From assembly GCF_000182565.1 (NCBI RefSeq), contig NW_015971539.1, positions 987,219 through 1,051,218 on the forward strand: 64,000 bases of DNA, given 5' to 3'. The translations under genes and the position numbers were made by a program. Below, in pieces: positions 12,138-23,916 of the stretch. The DNA is from Spizellomyces punctatus DAOM BR117 (lineage: Eukaryota; Chytridiomycota; Chytridiomycetes; Spizellomycetales; Spizellomycetaceae). Each line of letters starts with the position of its first letter. Within the stretch, counting starts at the first letter, position 1. A model generated the notes under the pieces. It was given only the letters and a program-made list of their open reading frames with translations, was not told the origin of the DNA and did no database searches.

Positions 12138-12456
12138 TGTGCGCATGCTCACGGACCTGCGTTACTCCTATTACATTCTTCGTATAATGTGTGTGTGGAA
12201 GCAATGTCCTATGTATATATATTTTAGCAACCACGATGTAATGATTGTGCACAAACAAAATCCAATTGGAGAAATAAAGTAACTTTCGCATGAATTTTTA
12301 TTTTTTGTTGTCAATTGCTGGCTGCCGAAATATAGGTCACATTCTAAATCGCAAAGGAACTGTACTAGACGGTATAATTCAACATGGGCCGTCTGCGCCG
12401 ACTTCAATAGATAAGAAGAACTCTCGAGCCTGAGCAAGGTATTGATAGGAGCTGCT
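12138..12456. other. Convergent 3' spacer
   Basis: AT-rich spacer between the Vps62-like gene (+) and the Rieske oxygenase gene (-). It contains AATAAA-like signals near 12275. No gene seen. Confidence 0.5.
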
Positions 12457-14656
12457 CTAAGCAACTGACGGCCCGCTCGATGCACGATTCAGGGCGTTGC
12501 TGGGCGGAGGTACCGAGACTGGTGGCATAATTCTAGAGACAAGAATTAATTTAGCATCATGGCTGGATCAGTGTCCAACTTTTCAAAATGCGCAATCTTG
12601 CAATAAAGAACTTACATCATGCTTCCCCTCCGACTCCCAGCTGCACCGCCGGAAACCCCACCAACACCAACCAAATTTGCGATACTCCCTCTCCTACTCG
12701 TACCACCAGTTGCCTGCACCGCGGCGGTCGCAGCAGCAGCAGAAGCAGCTTGGATGATCCCTAGCTGCGAGGGCACGGGCTGAGGAATATGCGCAAGGGT
12801 ATAGCGAGGCGGGGTAAATACTTTCCAATTTGGAGTGGAAGGTCCATATGGTGTCATCATTAAGGTGGTAGCTCCGGCGGCGCCCGGATTAAAGGTGCTG
12901 AAGAACGGACTGTGTTTTGTTAGACATTTCTTGTACCATTCACGATAGTATCGAGGAAGTAGATCGGCTTGGATCGGAGCATTCCTAGGATCAGAAATGT
13001 TAAGTTCCATTTACTAATGTAGTTGCCAAACTTTCAATTTCAATCCTCACCAAGGCTTTGCCCCCTCCCTCAACCTCTCCTGCATTCCTTTCAAAATCTG
13101 ATATTCGCCCAATATCCTCTTCAACCAGGTTGTATTGTAAAGCGACCCGACAAACGGGATCCAGTCGATCCATGTCCAGTAGTTTCGACTGTGACGATAA
13201 ATTACCCTTGTTTGACCAGGTCGCATGGGCACACAGTGAAAAGTCTGTTCGAATTTGTAACCTTTGATATTGGAGGAGAGTTGAACCTAGTAAAGGACAA
13301 ACAGGGTTACATGGTGCCATTTTTAATGCAAAGATGTGAGACGCACGTGGCAAGGAGGTATGAATTTGACCTCTACAGGTGGATGGTCCGTCTCGGGTCG
13401 ATGTATCACCGCAATCACAGATGCTGTGTCTACGCCGAAACTGATGTCAACTTGCATGGGTGTAGGGTTAGCTTTCGGGGGGTGCGTAGGTAAACTTGCT
13501 TGATGTGTATATGGCAGCTGCAAATATATAGCAAACAATATTAATCGTCTGCTTCCGGTAGATCTTTTCGAACATCCACATACATGTGCGTAATCCAAAA
13601 AGCATTCCAGGAGGACGCTATGATCAACATCCATATCCACAATCCCCGTGAACACCTTCCCCCATTTATCTGTCTTGGTCTTATCTCCTCCTTTGTTAAT
13701 CTCCCGTTTTCCATCATTCGGTTGCTCGTCCTCGGACTCGTCCGTGCTGCGAGCGACGCTGGCGTGCTTGTTTGGTGTGCCAGCATGTGCTGTCACTGAA
13801 CTGCCGGGGGACAGAATGGGCGGGAGGCGGACATGGATGTCGTATGCAGGTAGAGTTGCTTCACCCGGCCACACCTGGATTACATCTTCAATGATCCCGC
13901 CATAGATAATCTCAAGGCGCGCCCATAGCTAATACTTTACCCAGACAAGCCCATCTCTCTCAACCGTCGGATACCGCCTGGCACCGGCGTTGGTGGGTAT
14001 TTCCCTATCGGGTAGCAGCGCGGGTATATGTGTCACAGTACCCTCGGAGTCATACGTCCAGCCGTCATATGCACACTCGAGTTCACCGGTGGGAGTGATG
14101 TGTCCGAGAGAGAGAGGTGCGCTGCGGTGCGCACATTTATCTTCAAGACACTGAAAGAGAATTTCAGTTGTTGAATGGAGCGATTAAACAAGTACGATAC
14201 TTAACGTACAACTGGGGTGCCTTCTGCATCACGCCAGAGAACGATTGGGTCTCCCTGAAAATGAGGTCCATCACATCAACATTGACCTTGCAGAGTCCGT
14301 CCACACCAAGTCAAGGAACTAACCAACAGCCACATCCCAATAACTTTTCCCTTGGCCAGCTCCTCTGCCATCAAAAGAGGGTACCAACCCCTCCGTAGGT
14401 CAGTACTAGTAACCTCATCAAAAAATTTAGCTCTTGCCCTCTGTTGAGCTTGGGATTCTGGCTCGACAGTTTCCGCCTCGGCCGCGCGTGCTAGCCGGAG
14501 GTCAGGGGCCGAAAACCAAATAGACGGTGTCTGGTTGAGCGGAGAAGGTGTGCTGGCTGAGCTCCTTGGACTGTGGTTCAGTCCTGTTTCCAGGCTAGCT
14601 GCACGGGAGACGGAGAGATTGGAAAGGGCCGGACGGTGAAGTGGCTGGTCTGACAT
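12457..14656 (-). CDS. Rieske non-heme iron oxygenase (PaO/sterol-desaturase-like), altered Rieske ligand
   Basis: Multi-exon gene. The N terminus is Ser/Pro-rich, then RGWYPLLMAEELAKGKVIGM and DPIVLWRDAEGTPV lead to the Rieske module: CAHRSAPLSLG, then 17 residues after the first Cys-x-His, then CAYDGW. The expected motif is CxxH; Asp replaces the second ligand His (codon 14066-14064). The mononuclear iron site looks intact: ECFLDYAH, and after a 66-nt intron LPYTH, giving Asp-x2-His-x4-His. The C-terminal domain follows (FEQTFHCVPMRPGQTRVIYR, NYWTWIDWIPFVG, LPRYYREWYKKC), ending in a Pro/Ala/Ser tail. Family members oxidise chlorophyll catabolites, sterols or aromatics with a reductase partner; the substrate here cannot be inferred. 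Confidence 0.87.
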
Positions 14657-15058
14657 TGTATTCAGACTGCGAGTGGATTACTGCAGAGCTATGTTTCTGA
14701 GTCTGGAATGGAATTCTCGCCGTGTGCTGTTCAGAGAAGAGAAAAAGGAAGCCTTGAACCCCACATCAAGAGTCACCGTAGGTATTGTTTTGGTAGGGTC
14801 GAGCAACGACGACGCGACCCAACAGGGCTTACGCAATACGCGTCCTTCAGCAGTAGTGGGTCTGAAAGCCGCATACGCAAAAGCCTGTGGATGATGGTTC
14901 GTTGAAAGTAAACCAACGAAAACCATGGATGAGAGACCTGGAGTATCGTCCAAGTACACAAACTCCATTAGAGCATAACACTAGAGTGTAAACATATAGA
15001 TTTTAATATTGTATTAGGCGAAAGTTCTGATATTAAATATCTATGTAAACTACGTTTG
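14657..15058. other. Spacer upstream of the Rieske oxygenase gene
   Basis: Between two minus-strand genes: promoter of the oxygenase gene and 3' end of the membrane-protein gene. AT-rich after 14970. No coding evidence. Confidence 0.45.
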
Positions 15059-15964
15059 TCATCTTCTATTCTTCTTTTTATTATTAACTCTACGCTCCGC
15101 AGGTTTCCATGTCTTGGAAGAAACCATGCTCGCAGGTGTAAGACCTCTTGGCAACTTATCAGAGCCCGGGCGTAACGGCGGAAATGTAGGTCCCTCTCCT
15201 AGCACCGGTTCTCCAATCTTGAGACGAGTAATGTAGACGCGAGCCCATCCTGCTATTAATGTCACAAGTATCAGGGTGAAGCTGAGGCGAGTGACCGTCC
15301 ATTTTATCTTTGTCGATGGAGGAGCAGCATGAGATGCTATTGAGAAGATGACTCGGTCGCGAGGCCATCCTTCGTGAGGAGCATCAAAGCCGGAGACGGC
15401 TACGATAAGGATAAGATTTTCCACAATCTCACAAAATAAAATTAAGAATGGAACCAGGTTTAACAAAGTTGCCGGGAAAGGGTTTGTAGAGCTTGGGGCA
15501 TGTGAGGTCTCCACAGGGTGCTTGTCCACCTCTTCTGTTTCTCGCAACTCTGATGCGTCGTTTCTCAGAACCACCAGAGGAGCGCTCAGATGTTGCTCAG
15601 CTGCGACTAGCGGACCAGTGATTGCAGATATAGGCAAAATCACGAGAACTGTCCACATGAGTAGCGACGGAATTTCGAGAATGAGGTAGCCCATGTACCA
15701 CCATCGACCACTACTCCCTATTCTACTGAGAAAGTTGGCAAGATCCTTTAATTCATAGTTCGTTAAAGTATCTGGGAGACGAAGGGGTACGTGTTCTAAA
15801 CTTTCATCGCCATGTGGGTTCGTGGCGCCAATCCGACGTTCGATCAAGCTTGTCGCGTACAAGCATGCGGCATAAACAGGAAGGATCAAGAGGACGCGAG
15901 GAGGTAATGCTGTTAACTGCTGGGACAGACTATAGAGTTTTGAACCTGGGCGATTGCCAGCCAT
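15059..15964 (-). CDS. Four-helix membrane protein of unknown function
   Basis: An uninterrupted reading frame of 301 residues, starting at the ATG in MAGNRPGSKLYSLSQQL. About four membrane segments are visible: RVLLILPVYAACLYATSL, WWYMGYLILEIPSLLMW running into VLVILPISAITGPLVAA, LVPFLILFCEIVENLILIVA, and LSFTLILVTLIAGWARVYI. The C-terminal 60 residues are polar and end in a basic tail (NNKKKNRR), probably cytosolic. I do not recognise the family. The length, hydrophobic pattern and lack of stops support a real gene. It faces away from the Chs7 gene, with 299 bp between start codons. Confidence 0.7.
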   Translation of the reverse strand: MAGNRPGSKLYSLSQQLTALPPRVLLILPVYAACLYATSLIERRIGATNPHGDESLEHVPLRLPDTLTNYELKDLANFLSRIGSSGRWWYMGYLILEIPSLLMWTVLVILPISAITGPLVAAEQHLSAPLVVLRNDASELRETEEVDKHPVETSHAPSSTNPFPATLLNLVPFLILFCEIVENLILIVAVSGFDAPHEGWPRDRVIFSIASHAAPPSTKIKWTVTRLSFTLILVTLIAGWARVYITRLKIGEPVLGEGPTFPPLRPGSDKLPRGLTPASMVSSKTWKPAERRVNNKKKNRR

Positions 15965-16263
15965 GGTCTTGCCAATCTGCCAAACGGGCTGTTCAAACCT
16001 TCAGGTCAGCTTCAAATCCGACGTTGATCGAATCCAATGTCATTGGAGTGTGGCACATTACGGTGAGGCGCGGATGGAAAGTTGATGAAACGTCTGGGGA
16101 AACGTGCCTGGGCAAGACTTGCGTTTCTAAATTCTGTCATTTGGGCGCAGTAGAAAGAGGTCGTCAAAGTATTTCATCTTCTTTATTCCATTGGGCTCTT
16201 CCGACTTGCAATTTCCTCTGCCAACGAGACGGTCCTTGTTTCCATCTGTCAACTGTAGCTGTC

Positions 16264-17706
16264 ATGACAAGCTTTCAATTCGGAAAGTTTGACTATTTTT
16301 GTAGTCAAATTGCTCTCAGTCTCTGTCCCTATATCGGGCCCGACAATGGGGTTGAGCCAGAATGCTACTCTAGAAATATAGAAATGGGGAGTTTGTTGAT
16401 ATTTGAACCTGGTAAGTATGCCAGTTGTCACGTCAGATGAAACCGTGGGACGGCAAGTGTGGAGATGTGAACTTTTAAGAAGAGGCACACCACTAGTAGT
16501 TATTGAAGGCGCTGAAGGGTTATTTCTGGATTTACCTGTGTCGGAGCGAGAGGAGGGCCGGTGACGAGTCTCACGCGCGCATTCCAGTGGTTGCCGAGAG
16601 AGGGAAGACTTTTCGCTTTCTGTGCTGACAGTATTGTCATTTCTTTGTAGCTACCCTCGTTATACATTTGATCGCTCTCGTTATGACCGGAATTATGATC
16701 TACCACATCAAAACAAAATATACAGCTGTTGGTTAGTGTTGCGTCTCGCATCTTTACTAACAGTACGTATCTAACCTTGAGCCGTGTGTGTGTTACAGGT
16801 CGCAAGGAGATCGTTATGTTCTTCTATATGTATTTTGTGACGATTGTTCTCGAGTTCTTTGTGATATCTGGTATCATACCAACGGCACATTCATCCTATC
16901 CGGTAGGTGGAGCCGGGCGGCGCATGGGTGTGGAATATGTCTCTTACAATTGTAATCTGTCCACTAGTATTTCGCGGCGGCACATATTGCCATGGTCATC
17001 ACTACTCTATGGTGTCTTTTACTTAATGGCTTTGTCGGCTTCCAATGGGCAGAAGACGGAACTCCACTCTCTCTTTGGGTAAGTCTTCCACGCTGTTTTC
17101 ATGTCACTTTTTGCGATTAGCTAATATAGAACATATTGCTAGTCTATCCGCATCAGTTCCTTGATCATCTTTGGCATTAGCTTCTTCATCAGTATTGCGA
17201 CCTTCCAAAATATTGCCGGGTTCAGCAGAACAAGCCCCACGCCGCTCTTTATTATATACTTTGTTTTTGGTGCCGCTTTCATCCTTATTTACGTGTTGCT
17301 CCAAATTGTGCTGGTGGTAAACACCTTGGACGATCGATGGCCACTTGGTGAGTCACAGTGTGATATTTTTTTGTTACGCAGGGCCGCCATACTGAATATG
17401 ACCTTTCATTCAGGTGATATCTTATTTGGTTTCACATTCTTCGTTGTGGGACGAATCTTTGAATACGTGATATCGAAAGAGATTTGCGATATGGCAAAGC
17501 ATTATGTGGACGGCATGTTCTTTGGAACGATTTGCACACTACTTGCCGTAATGATGGTCTACAAGTATTGGGACTCTATTACGAAGGAGGATTTGGAGTT
17601 TTCTGTGGGCGGGAAGAGTAATGTATGGGAAATCAAGGACCCATTGTTGAGTGATGATGGGTTGGCCGCTATGGGCCGGGACGAGAGGATGTACGACAGG
17701 TATTAA
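16264..17706 (+). CDS. CHS7: Chitin synthase export chaperone (Chs7 family)
   Basis: Six exons (16264-16411, 16651-16731, 16799-16902, 16968-17078, 17143-17347, 17414-17706) give 313 residues, the usual Chs7 length. Family blocks are plain: the N-terminal [105 protein letters not shown] and [16 protein letters not shown]. Seven hydrophobic segments are present. In yeast Chs7 is an ER protein needed for exit of chitin synthase III. The last intron (17348-17413) is exactly 66 nt and has no in-frame stop, so an unspliced reading would add 22 residues inside WPLG-DILFG. Intron 1 is long (239 nt). Confidence 0.95.
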
Positions 17707-18030
17707 TATGTATTATTTGTAATGTGTATACAGATGTAGTAGATTTGGTCATTGTATTCTGTCCGTTTTTTTTTAATCATTGCTATTCTTCCACGGTATC
17801 GTGGACGAAGTCTCCCACCTAGGCACGTGAAGGGGCGGGGTTCACAATATTTTGGTAATCAAGCGGGACCATGAGGGTTTCCACCGCAGCCAGCAACGCT
17901 TAAGGTTGTGCAGAGTCGTCGTCCTTTCCCCCGACAGCCGTCCTCTTTCCGGGACTCGGGCGGATCACCATACACCACATTCCCCCGCTTATATACCCAT
18001 TCGCTACGCGCGCCACGGCGCTCTCTACTC
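17707..18030. other. Spacer and promoter of the PP2C gene
   Basis: Same-strand spacer. A short T run lies at 17766-17774 and a TATA-like TTATATACCC at about 17990, 40 bp before the PP2C start. The TATA role is inference. Confidence 0.4.
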
Positions 18031-19074
18031 ATGCCGGTCACCTTACTATACGCGGGCACCACGGACATTGGTCGTCGTACCTCGCAACAAGACGATTATA
18101 TTCTCAAGGATACCCTTTTCCCAAATGTTCCCGACTCTTATCTTTTCGCCGTGTTCGACGGCCATGGGGCGGACGGTGCAAAAGCCGCGTCGTTTGCAAA
18201 ACACGCCTTCAGTACGACGCTTTCCTCTCTCCAAAGCCAGTTATCTCAAGATCCTGTAAATACCATGAAAGAGACATTTAGGGTGGTTAACGAACAGCTG
18301 GTGGAAAATCAAGCCATAGATACGTACATGTCTGGATCGACCGTCGCGTTGGTTGTTATTTTTGATGGGAAAATGATTATCGCACATATTGGGGACAGTA
18401 AAGTTGTGCTGGGGAGCAGAGATGAAACAGGAACGTGGAGAATAGACAAATTAACAAAGTAAGATAACATGCTCTACATCACGTAGCGCGCTTCTCCTAC
18501 TATCCAAGATGACTTATTGGGGTTTTCGTTCAAAAAGGGACCACACATGCGACGACGCAACCGAGATGGCGCGAGTAATAGCTGCTGGTGCTCGAGTAGA
18601 ACGATTGGATGTGCAAGATGGTAAGGACTTGGGACGCTCTCGATCTGTATAGTTAGCCCTCATGGCTTATTGATGCGGTTACAGGTCCTTTGCGGATATT
18701 TAAAGGAAGTCTGCCTTATCCAGGGTAAGTCACTGAAGCTTTCGAATGATGCAAATGCCTGCTCCCTGAACCGTCTTGGCCTTTTCAGGTTGGTAGTGAC
18801 CCGAGCATTGGGTGATACAGTTGCAACTCGTCTCGGCATACTGTGGGAACCGGACGTCACTGTTCGCGACATCATCCCTACGGACGCGTTTTTGGTGCTT
18901 GCAACCGACGGAGTGTGGGACGGGGTATCTTTGGAGGAAGTCCTGGTGATTGTTTCCAAAGAAACTGACCCTCTCGCCGCCAGTAGGCAAATAACACAAA
19001 GCAGTCTGGCGGGGATGGATAGGCAACAGCTAGATGATAACACGACAAACATTGTAGTATATATTAATTCATGA
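18031..19074 (+). CDS. PP2C-type Ser/Thr protein phosphatase
   Basis: Four exons (18031-18458, 18538-18620, 18685-18724, 18789-19074) give 278 residues, a compact single-domain enzyme. PP2C motifs with metal-binding acidic residues are in order: RRTSQQDDY, AVFDGHGADGAKAA, MSGSTVALVVI, AHIGDSKVVLGSR, VTRALGDTVA, VLATDGVWD and the final DDNTTNIVVY. No membrane segment or targeting sequence is evident, so a cytosolic or nuclear enzyme is likely. Introns are 79, 64 and 64 nt, all GT-AG. The start was chosen as the first ATG ahead of the domain. Fungal Ptc proteins are longer, so this may be a plant-like or lineage-specific class. Confidence 0.93.
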
Positions 19075-19289
19075 ACAGGCGCGAGTAAATACTAGTAATA
19101 ACGACAATGTGCGAGATCTACTCTATAATGCAATGATCTAAAACCGGGAAAAATCAATGGATGGAATGTAGGCATGTTGCTTGGGCCCTTGGGTATCGGT
19201 ACGTCCCAACCAGAGATCCACAATCTGACACGTTGGTACACGTATTCAATGGGAATGTGCTCTTCAGTAAACGGACAAGGTGTCTCGTA

Positions 19290-20088
19290 TCATCGTTCAA
19301 CGACTAGCTCACGATCCATACTCGGTTGTGATATCTGTTCTTCGAATCCATTCCGAATCCACTCAAAATTAGGCCATATCTATGATCAAACGACATATAT
19401 AAGATATCAATCTCAACTACATTGTGCCATCTCCCACTTTCGCAGGATACACAAACCTTGCATAGTACTCGGCCACGAAGTAAGCCAAGGGATACTGGTC
19501 CATATTTGCGAGAGTCTGTTGAATTGGTAAAGTTATCGCCTTGGAGCCATATATGCCCTGGCGGCACCTATTTACATGATCAGAGCTGATGAGGATAATT
19601 CCCATGTTAAGCGTGGTTGGAGTAACTTGTTCCCACCGTAATATATCTCCGCTCCGATAACGTAGGATCTACGCATACAAAGTCTCCCGGCTGCATATGT
19701 ATAACATGTTAAGGTTGCCTGATACAAAGGCTTTGATCGTATGGGTACCCACCAAGCCCAACACTCTTTTGCATATCGCCTTCTGTGGATTTGTCGGAGA
19801 TACACACACAACCACATCCCCCAGGTCCAACTTTCGATAATGTCTTGATACATGCTCCACCACTACAATATCTCCGACAATGTTGAAGGTCGGAAGCATG
19901 GAAGGCCCTATGCACTGGCGATCTCAGGTTACGTGGTGATGCGAAGCAGACTGCAGTGCATGTCATTAACTTACCATTGTGACTTCAGCTACATAATTTT
20001 GAAAGAGAAGCATAACACATCCACCTTGAACGCTCCAACTGAAGAAGCGCAAGGCCGGTCGGAATGGTATTCGGCTGAAAAGTCCCAT
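19290..20088 (-). CDS. IMP1: Mitochondrial inner membrane protease subunit 1 (S26 signal peptidase)
   Basis: Exon 1 (20088-19975) encodes an N-terminal hydrophobic segment ending [10 protein letters not shown]. Exon 2 starts at 19914 with the catalytic-serine motif [10 protein letters not shown] and contains the Lys-bearing motif AICKRVLGL. Later exons give [46 protein letters not shown], and (19379-19290) [12 protein letters not shown] to the stop. This follows human IMMP1L closely (MCSGPSMEPT, WLEGDN, FKIWP). The enzyme removes sorting signals from intermembrane-space proteins as a Ser/Lys dyad protease with Imp2. The last exon was placed by the conserved KIWP junction. The gene shares a 157-bp divergent promoter region with the TFIIIC gene. 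Confidence 0.92.
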
Positions 20089-20245
20089 TGTACTATATTC
20101 TGTAAGAGTAAAAGAATGAATGCAATCTCAGTCGAGAATGAGGTCGGGCCGATGATAATAGCGATTATATTCAAGTGGCACAGTCTTGCTTGAGTAAACG
20201 CTAGCTCGTCGTTCCTTGCCCAGACCTGACGATTTGGGGTTAAAA
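20089..20245. promoter_or_regulatory. Divergent promoter region, IMP1 and TFIIIC90
   Basis: Only 157 bp separate the two outward-facing start codons, so both promoters must lie here or inside the transcribed regions. No defined element recognised. Confidence 0.5.
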
Positions 20246-23200
20246 ATGGAGCATAGAATAAGGTTTACCTCCCGACCCACACTTCCCGACTCACTCACAT
20301 GGTCAGATGACAACCAAATAGCAGTGATTACGTTCAAAGCGGTCAACATTGTGGTCAGTTCAGCTTCTTCGGATGGGTATGGGACGCAATGATCTAAGAA
20401 TGGTGTGTTAGACTCCTCAACACAAAAACCGGACCGTTGAACTTGTACGGACGAGTATATTGAATACAGCGGCACCAAAGAGGGAACACAGCCTAGCTCC
20501 ACAGTTGCAGAAAGTCGAAAATGGTACAGTACGGTGAATCGAAACTGGGCAGAGATCGTGTTCGTATACTCACCAGGTCTTGTGAGCAGAGGATATTCGA
20601 GCCGCCCATGTGTGGAGGGAAGGGTTTAGATGCATGGCTTGGTCACCAACCGGATGCTCATCTATGAAGGGGTAAGGAGAGGGCTCTTAAAAGCAAAAAC
20701 TGCTTCCTGATGAATGCTCCTTATCGCGACGTAGATGTCTACTTGCGACAGTCAGCACACATCATTCGGTACTCTTATGGGCTCCAATGGATGATCCCGC
20801 TACGGCAGAATGGGAACAGGTGACGATGGCATCTGTTCATGAGTCGCGAGGTGATGCGTGGATTCTAATGCAAGGCTTTAGATTTGCGATCTATCTGACA
20901 TGTTGCGCGCTAGATGTGAAGCAGACAACAACGAAGCAGACCTGTCTCCCCAGCATCTCAGCTCGCTATCCGTTATCTGTAAGGCATTAGAGGTCAAAGA
21001 CCACTGACTTCAGTGCTGATGCGATTCCTACTAGCCATCGGGTGGTCGCCGCTCAACTTGAACCCGAAGAAGCCCACGTTTTCTCTAATAGCACTTGGGT
21101 CGAAAGACGGGACAGTCAGCCTTTGGAGGTAGAGACCATTGTCAAGCTGCCGCATACTCTAGACTCTTGCACTCATCTCATCGCTAGGTATCGGGAAGGT
21201 GAAATAACACATTGTGGGACCTTTTCGGCGCATAGTGCATGGGTCAGCAGTCTAAGTTGGTCTGATTGGACTACTGCCATGACAGGAGAGTCATGTATGA
21301 GTTGTCAGAATTCCGATAAGTCCGTGAAATCGCGTATTCATCTTCATCTGCTTTGTAGATGCATATCTGGCTACCAGTGGATCTGATGGCTCAGTGAAGG
21401 TGTGGATCGTTAATCTCAAGGATCACGAGATGTTTGAGTGTGATATCAAGCTCCAATCCGACGTGTTCCGACCCGATGCTAGAGGAGCATCTCTTATCAA
21501 GTTTCTGCATCCTTCGGTAAGGTGCCAATGTCCCTAATTTCTAACCAGATGGATCCATTTATACCTTCATTTATGCGCTAGGTCGTCGGGAAATCCATCC
21601 GACTGGTTGCGGCCAAAGGCAGAATAGTAAGCCTATGGTTTGCCCCATCAGGGGAGTCGGAAATATTGAAGGATATTATCACCTATAAACTTCCGCCTAC
21701 GATGTCGGTTGGAGGTTCAGTATTGTTCTCAGTGTCTTACAAGTGCAAATATACTGATCATTGTTCATGGTACAGGTGTGGTGTGGGGTTTGGATGGGGA
21801 AGAGCTCAGATTGTACACGGTCGATGGTCAGTGCTACGTGTTGGCACTTGAGGACTTGCCACAGGAAAGGCGTATGGTTCTTGTAGAGGATGGAACGGCA
21901 CATCTTCACCGCGAACTCCTACACACCTCATCGTCGGCAGCCGATATGGATGATGATGATCGCGCGAACACTGACGAAGGCGTTGATCTCGAAGTTGCTG
22001 GTACTCAAAGCAAACAGCTACGGATATTTGGCGCTGCAACATCCGGAAATAGTATGTTTGATGCCATAGTTTATTGGTAAGTGAGGTTGGATGGCTGAGA
22101 ATGGACGTTTGAAACCTCAACCTAATGCGTTTGGCATAGCGTGGCATCCTCATCCGACATGGAGTACAGCACAGAAAAGTCGCTGATCTCTCACTTGTCG
22201 TTGCGACCAACATTTCCACAGAGTGGGGAAGAGTTTGAGAATGAGCTGGTTGCTCGCATTGAAGGAATTATGCGAAAAGAGGACATAAGTAGGTGGTTTG
22301 CTGATAGATGCTGGTGACATACACACTTGATTAACCCGGGACTTTGGATAGTGCTGCAGTGGCCATCGGCGTTTTTACTCTGGGACGTCATACAATATTG
22401 TGCAACGGACTTGGCACAGTGGGCGAATATGGAAGATACCTTTCTGCATCGCCTGATAGGAATCATGCGAGATTTTTACATAAGTTCTGATGGTACAGCT
22501 GCTGGGATCACCAATAGTGTGAAGGGAGGTCCAGGTCTGGATAGGTAAGAATCCGGTTATGATACTTTTCCTTCGTGCCTTTTCTGATATGCACTTGGCC
22601 TCAGCCTTGTACAATCATATTCCCATCACTTGTTTGTCAATCGTAATATCAACGCACTACGACTGATGAACTATCTGTGCCTAACCATCAAAGTGAGTAA
22701 TGAGCGCAGCCGCGAGCTTGACTACATTTTGACCGAATCACATGCAGGTGCCTCGACTGGAACTAGGAGCTCGGCTGAAATCTATTGTGACGAACAATAG
22801 AAAGCTGCTGCTTCAGCATTACATAAAAGAGACATTGATATTTGTTGAAAAATGCTTACAGCTTCCCACCATGTTACCTTCTGGTATGTCGATACATTCG
22901 AGAGTCAAATCTGTCAGGTTATCTAACACCAAATTTTGGTGCAGCGTCCGATGTCGAGATCCTACGACTTAACACCAACTATGTCTTCAATAATTGCCGC
23001 GACCCTGCCCTCAAATCCTCACTTCCCGTACTCCAAGCCATTCATCAGCACTTGAAAGCAAGAAGGGCGGCCGGTGCACAATCATACCCGTATGACCCAG
23101 ATGGGGTCATATCTGTTTTGGATCAGTTGGTCAAAACAGAAATGCCAGATATCGTAGCGGATCAGGCTAGTATCGAGCACTGCCGCGCTTGCCAATCCCG

Positions 23201-23552
23201 AATTCCGTTCGACTCACCGTGGCAAGCAGCATGTGACAATGGCCATGTTTGGGGTAATTTGTGAGCTGTCGTTGTGACGAGATGTGATGGGCTGAGCATT
23301 AATGCTGGTCCTCCCCGCCTATAGTGCGATGCATGGTAACTTTAAAAAGTGTAATGGTGCCGCAGGTGCGAGCGTGCCTTGGATGTGGGCGAAGTAGTCT
23401 TATGGGTAGGTGCCCTAACCAATTCCTGAGTCTGACTGTCGTGAATAACACTACTATTGCCAGGGCACGGAAACGGGCTAACCAATACGGTGCTGAGAGA
23501 AGTGAGCCAATGTATATATTGTGGAAATCGGATGAGGGGACCCATGTTTTAG
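20246..23552 (+). CDS. Transcription factor IIIC 90-kDa subunit (GTF3C4/Tfc8-like)
   Basis: A gene of many short exons. Exon 1 starts MEHRIRFTSRP and gives TWSDDNQIAVITFKAVNI, the first propeller blade of TFIIIC90. Next come LLATVSTHHSVLLWAPMDD, GWSPLNLNPKKPTFSLIALG with SKDGTVSLWR, DGSVKVWIVNL, VGKSIRLVAAKG and ISLWFAPSG-like WD strands. An acidic loop (ADMDDDDRAND-like, about 21940) follows. The C-terminal zinc-binding module carries HCRACQSRIPFD, CDNGHVW, RCMVTL, ACLGCGRSS and, across the last intron, CIYCGNRM to the stop at 23552. TFIIIC recruits RNA polymerase III to tRNA genes, and this subunit bridges TFIIIC with TFIIIB and Pol III. The family call rests on both ends; some central exon limits are approximate. 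Confidence 0.85.
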
Positions 23553-23916
23553 ATGTGTGAGTGTTCCAGGGTATCAAGTTTCTAAACTTTCAAATACACA
23601 ACAGAAGTTTTTGGCATCATGAGAAATGCAGTTATTTGTTTGTAGAGCAATGCCCATCATCATGTTCACCAATGCAAAAGGGTTCCTGTTCCAAAAACTT
23701 AAATATTTGCAATGGGGCTTGTCGGAGATGATGACGCTCAAGCGGCCGCCCAAAAGTGCCGCTAGATGGCTAAGCCACGGAATGTTGTAACGGGTGCTCC
23801 GTGTGTCCTTTTCACCCCCAAGTTTCCTGCGGGTTGCACCCTTTGTCTCATCCTTTTTTATTGTTCCATCATCGCTGCTTGCATTCCTCCCACTCCATTA
23901 GACCCCTGTGGCAGCA
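23553..23916. other. Spacer
   Basis: Same-strand spacer between TFIIIC90 and the next gene. A pyrimidine-rich stretch lies at 23800-23905. No gene seen. Confidence 0.45.

Noticed and set aside
17348-17413. Extra 22 residues within Chs7
   Set aside because: Conserved WPLG-DILFG is contiguous in the family and the segment has GT-AG ends, so it is an intron.
20128-20502. Minus-strand 124-codon frame between IMP1 and TFIIIC90
   Set aside because: The plus strand here encodes the first TFIIIC90 exon (TWSDDNQIAVITFKAVNI), which is conserved, so the minus frame is a shadow.
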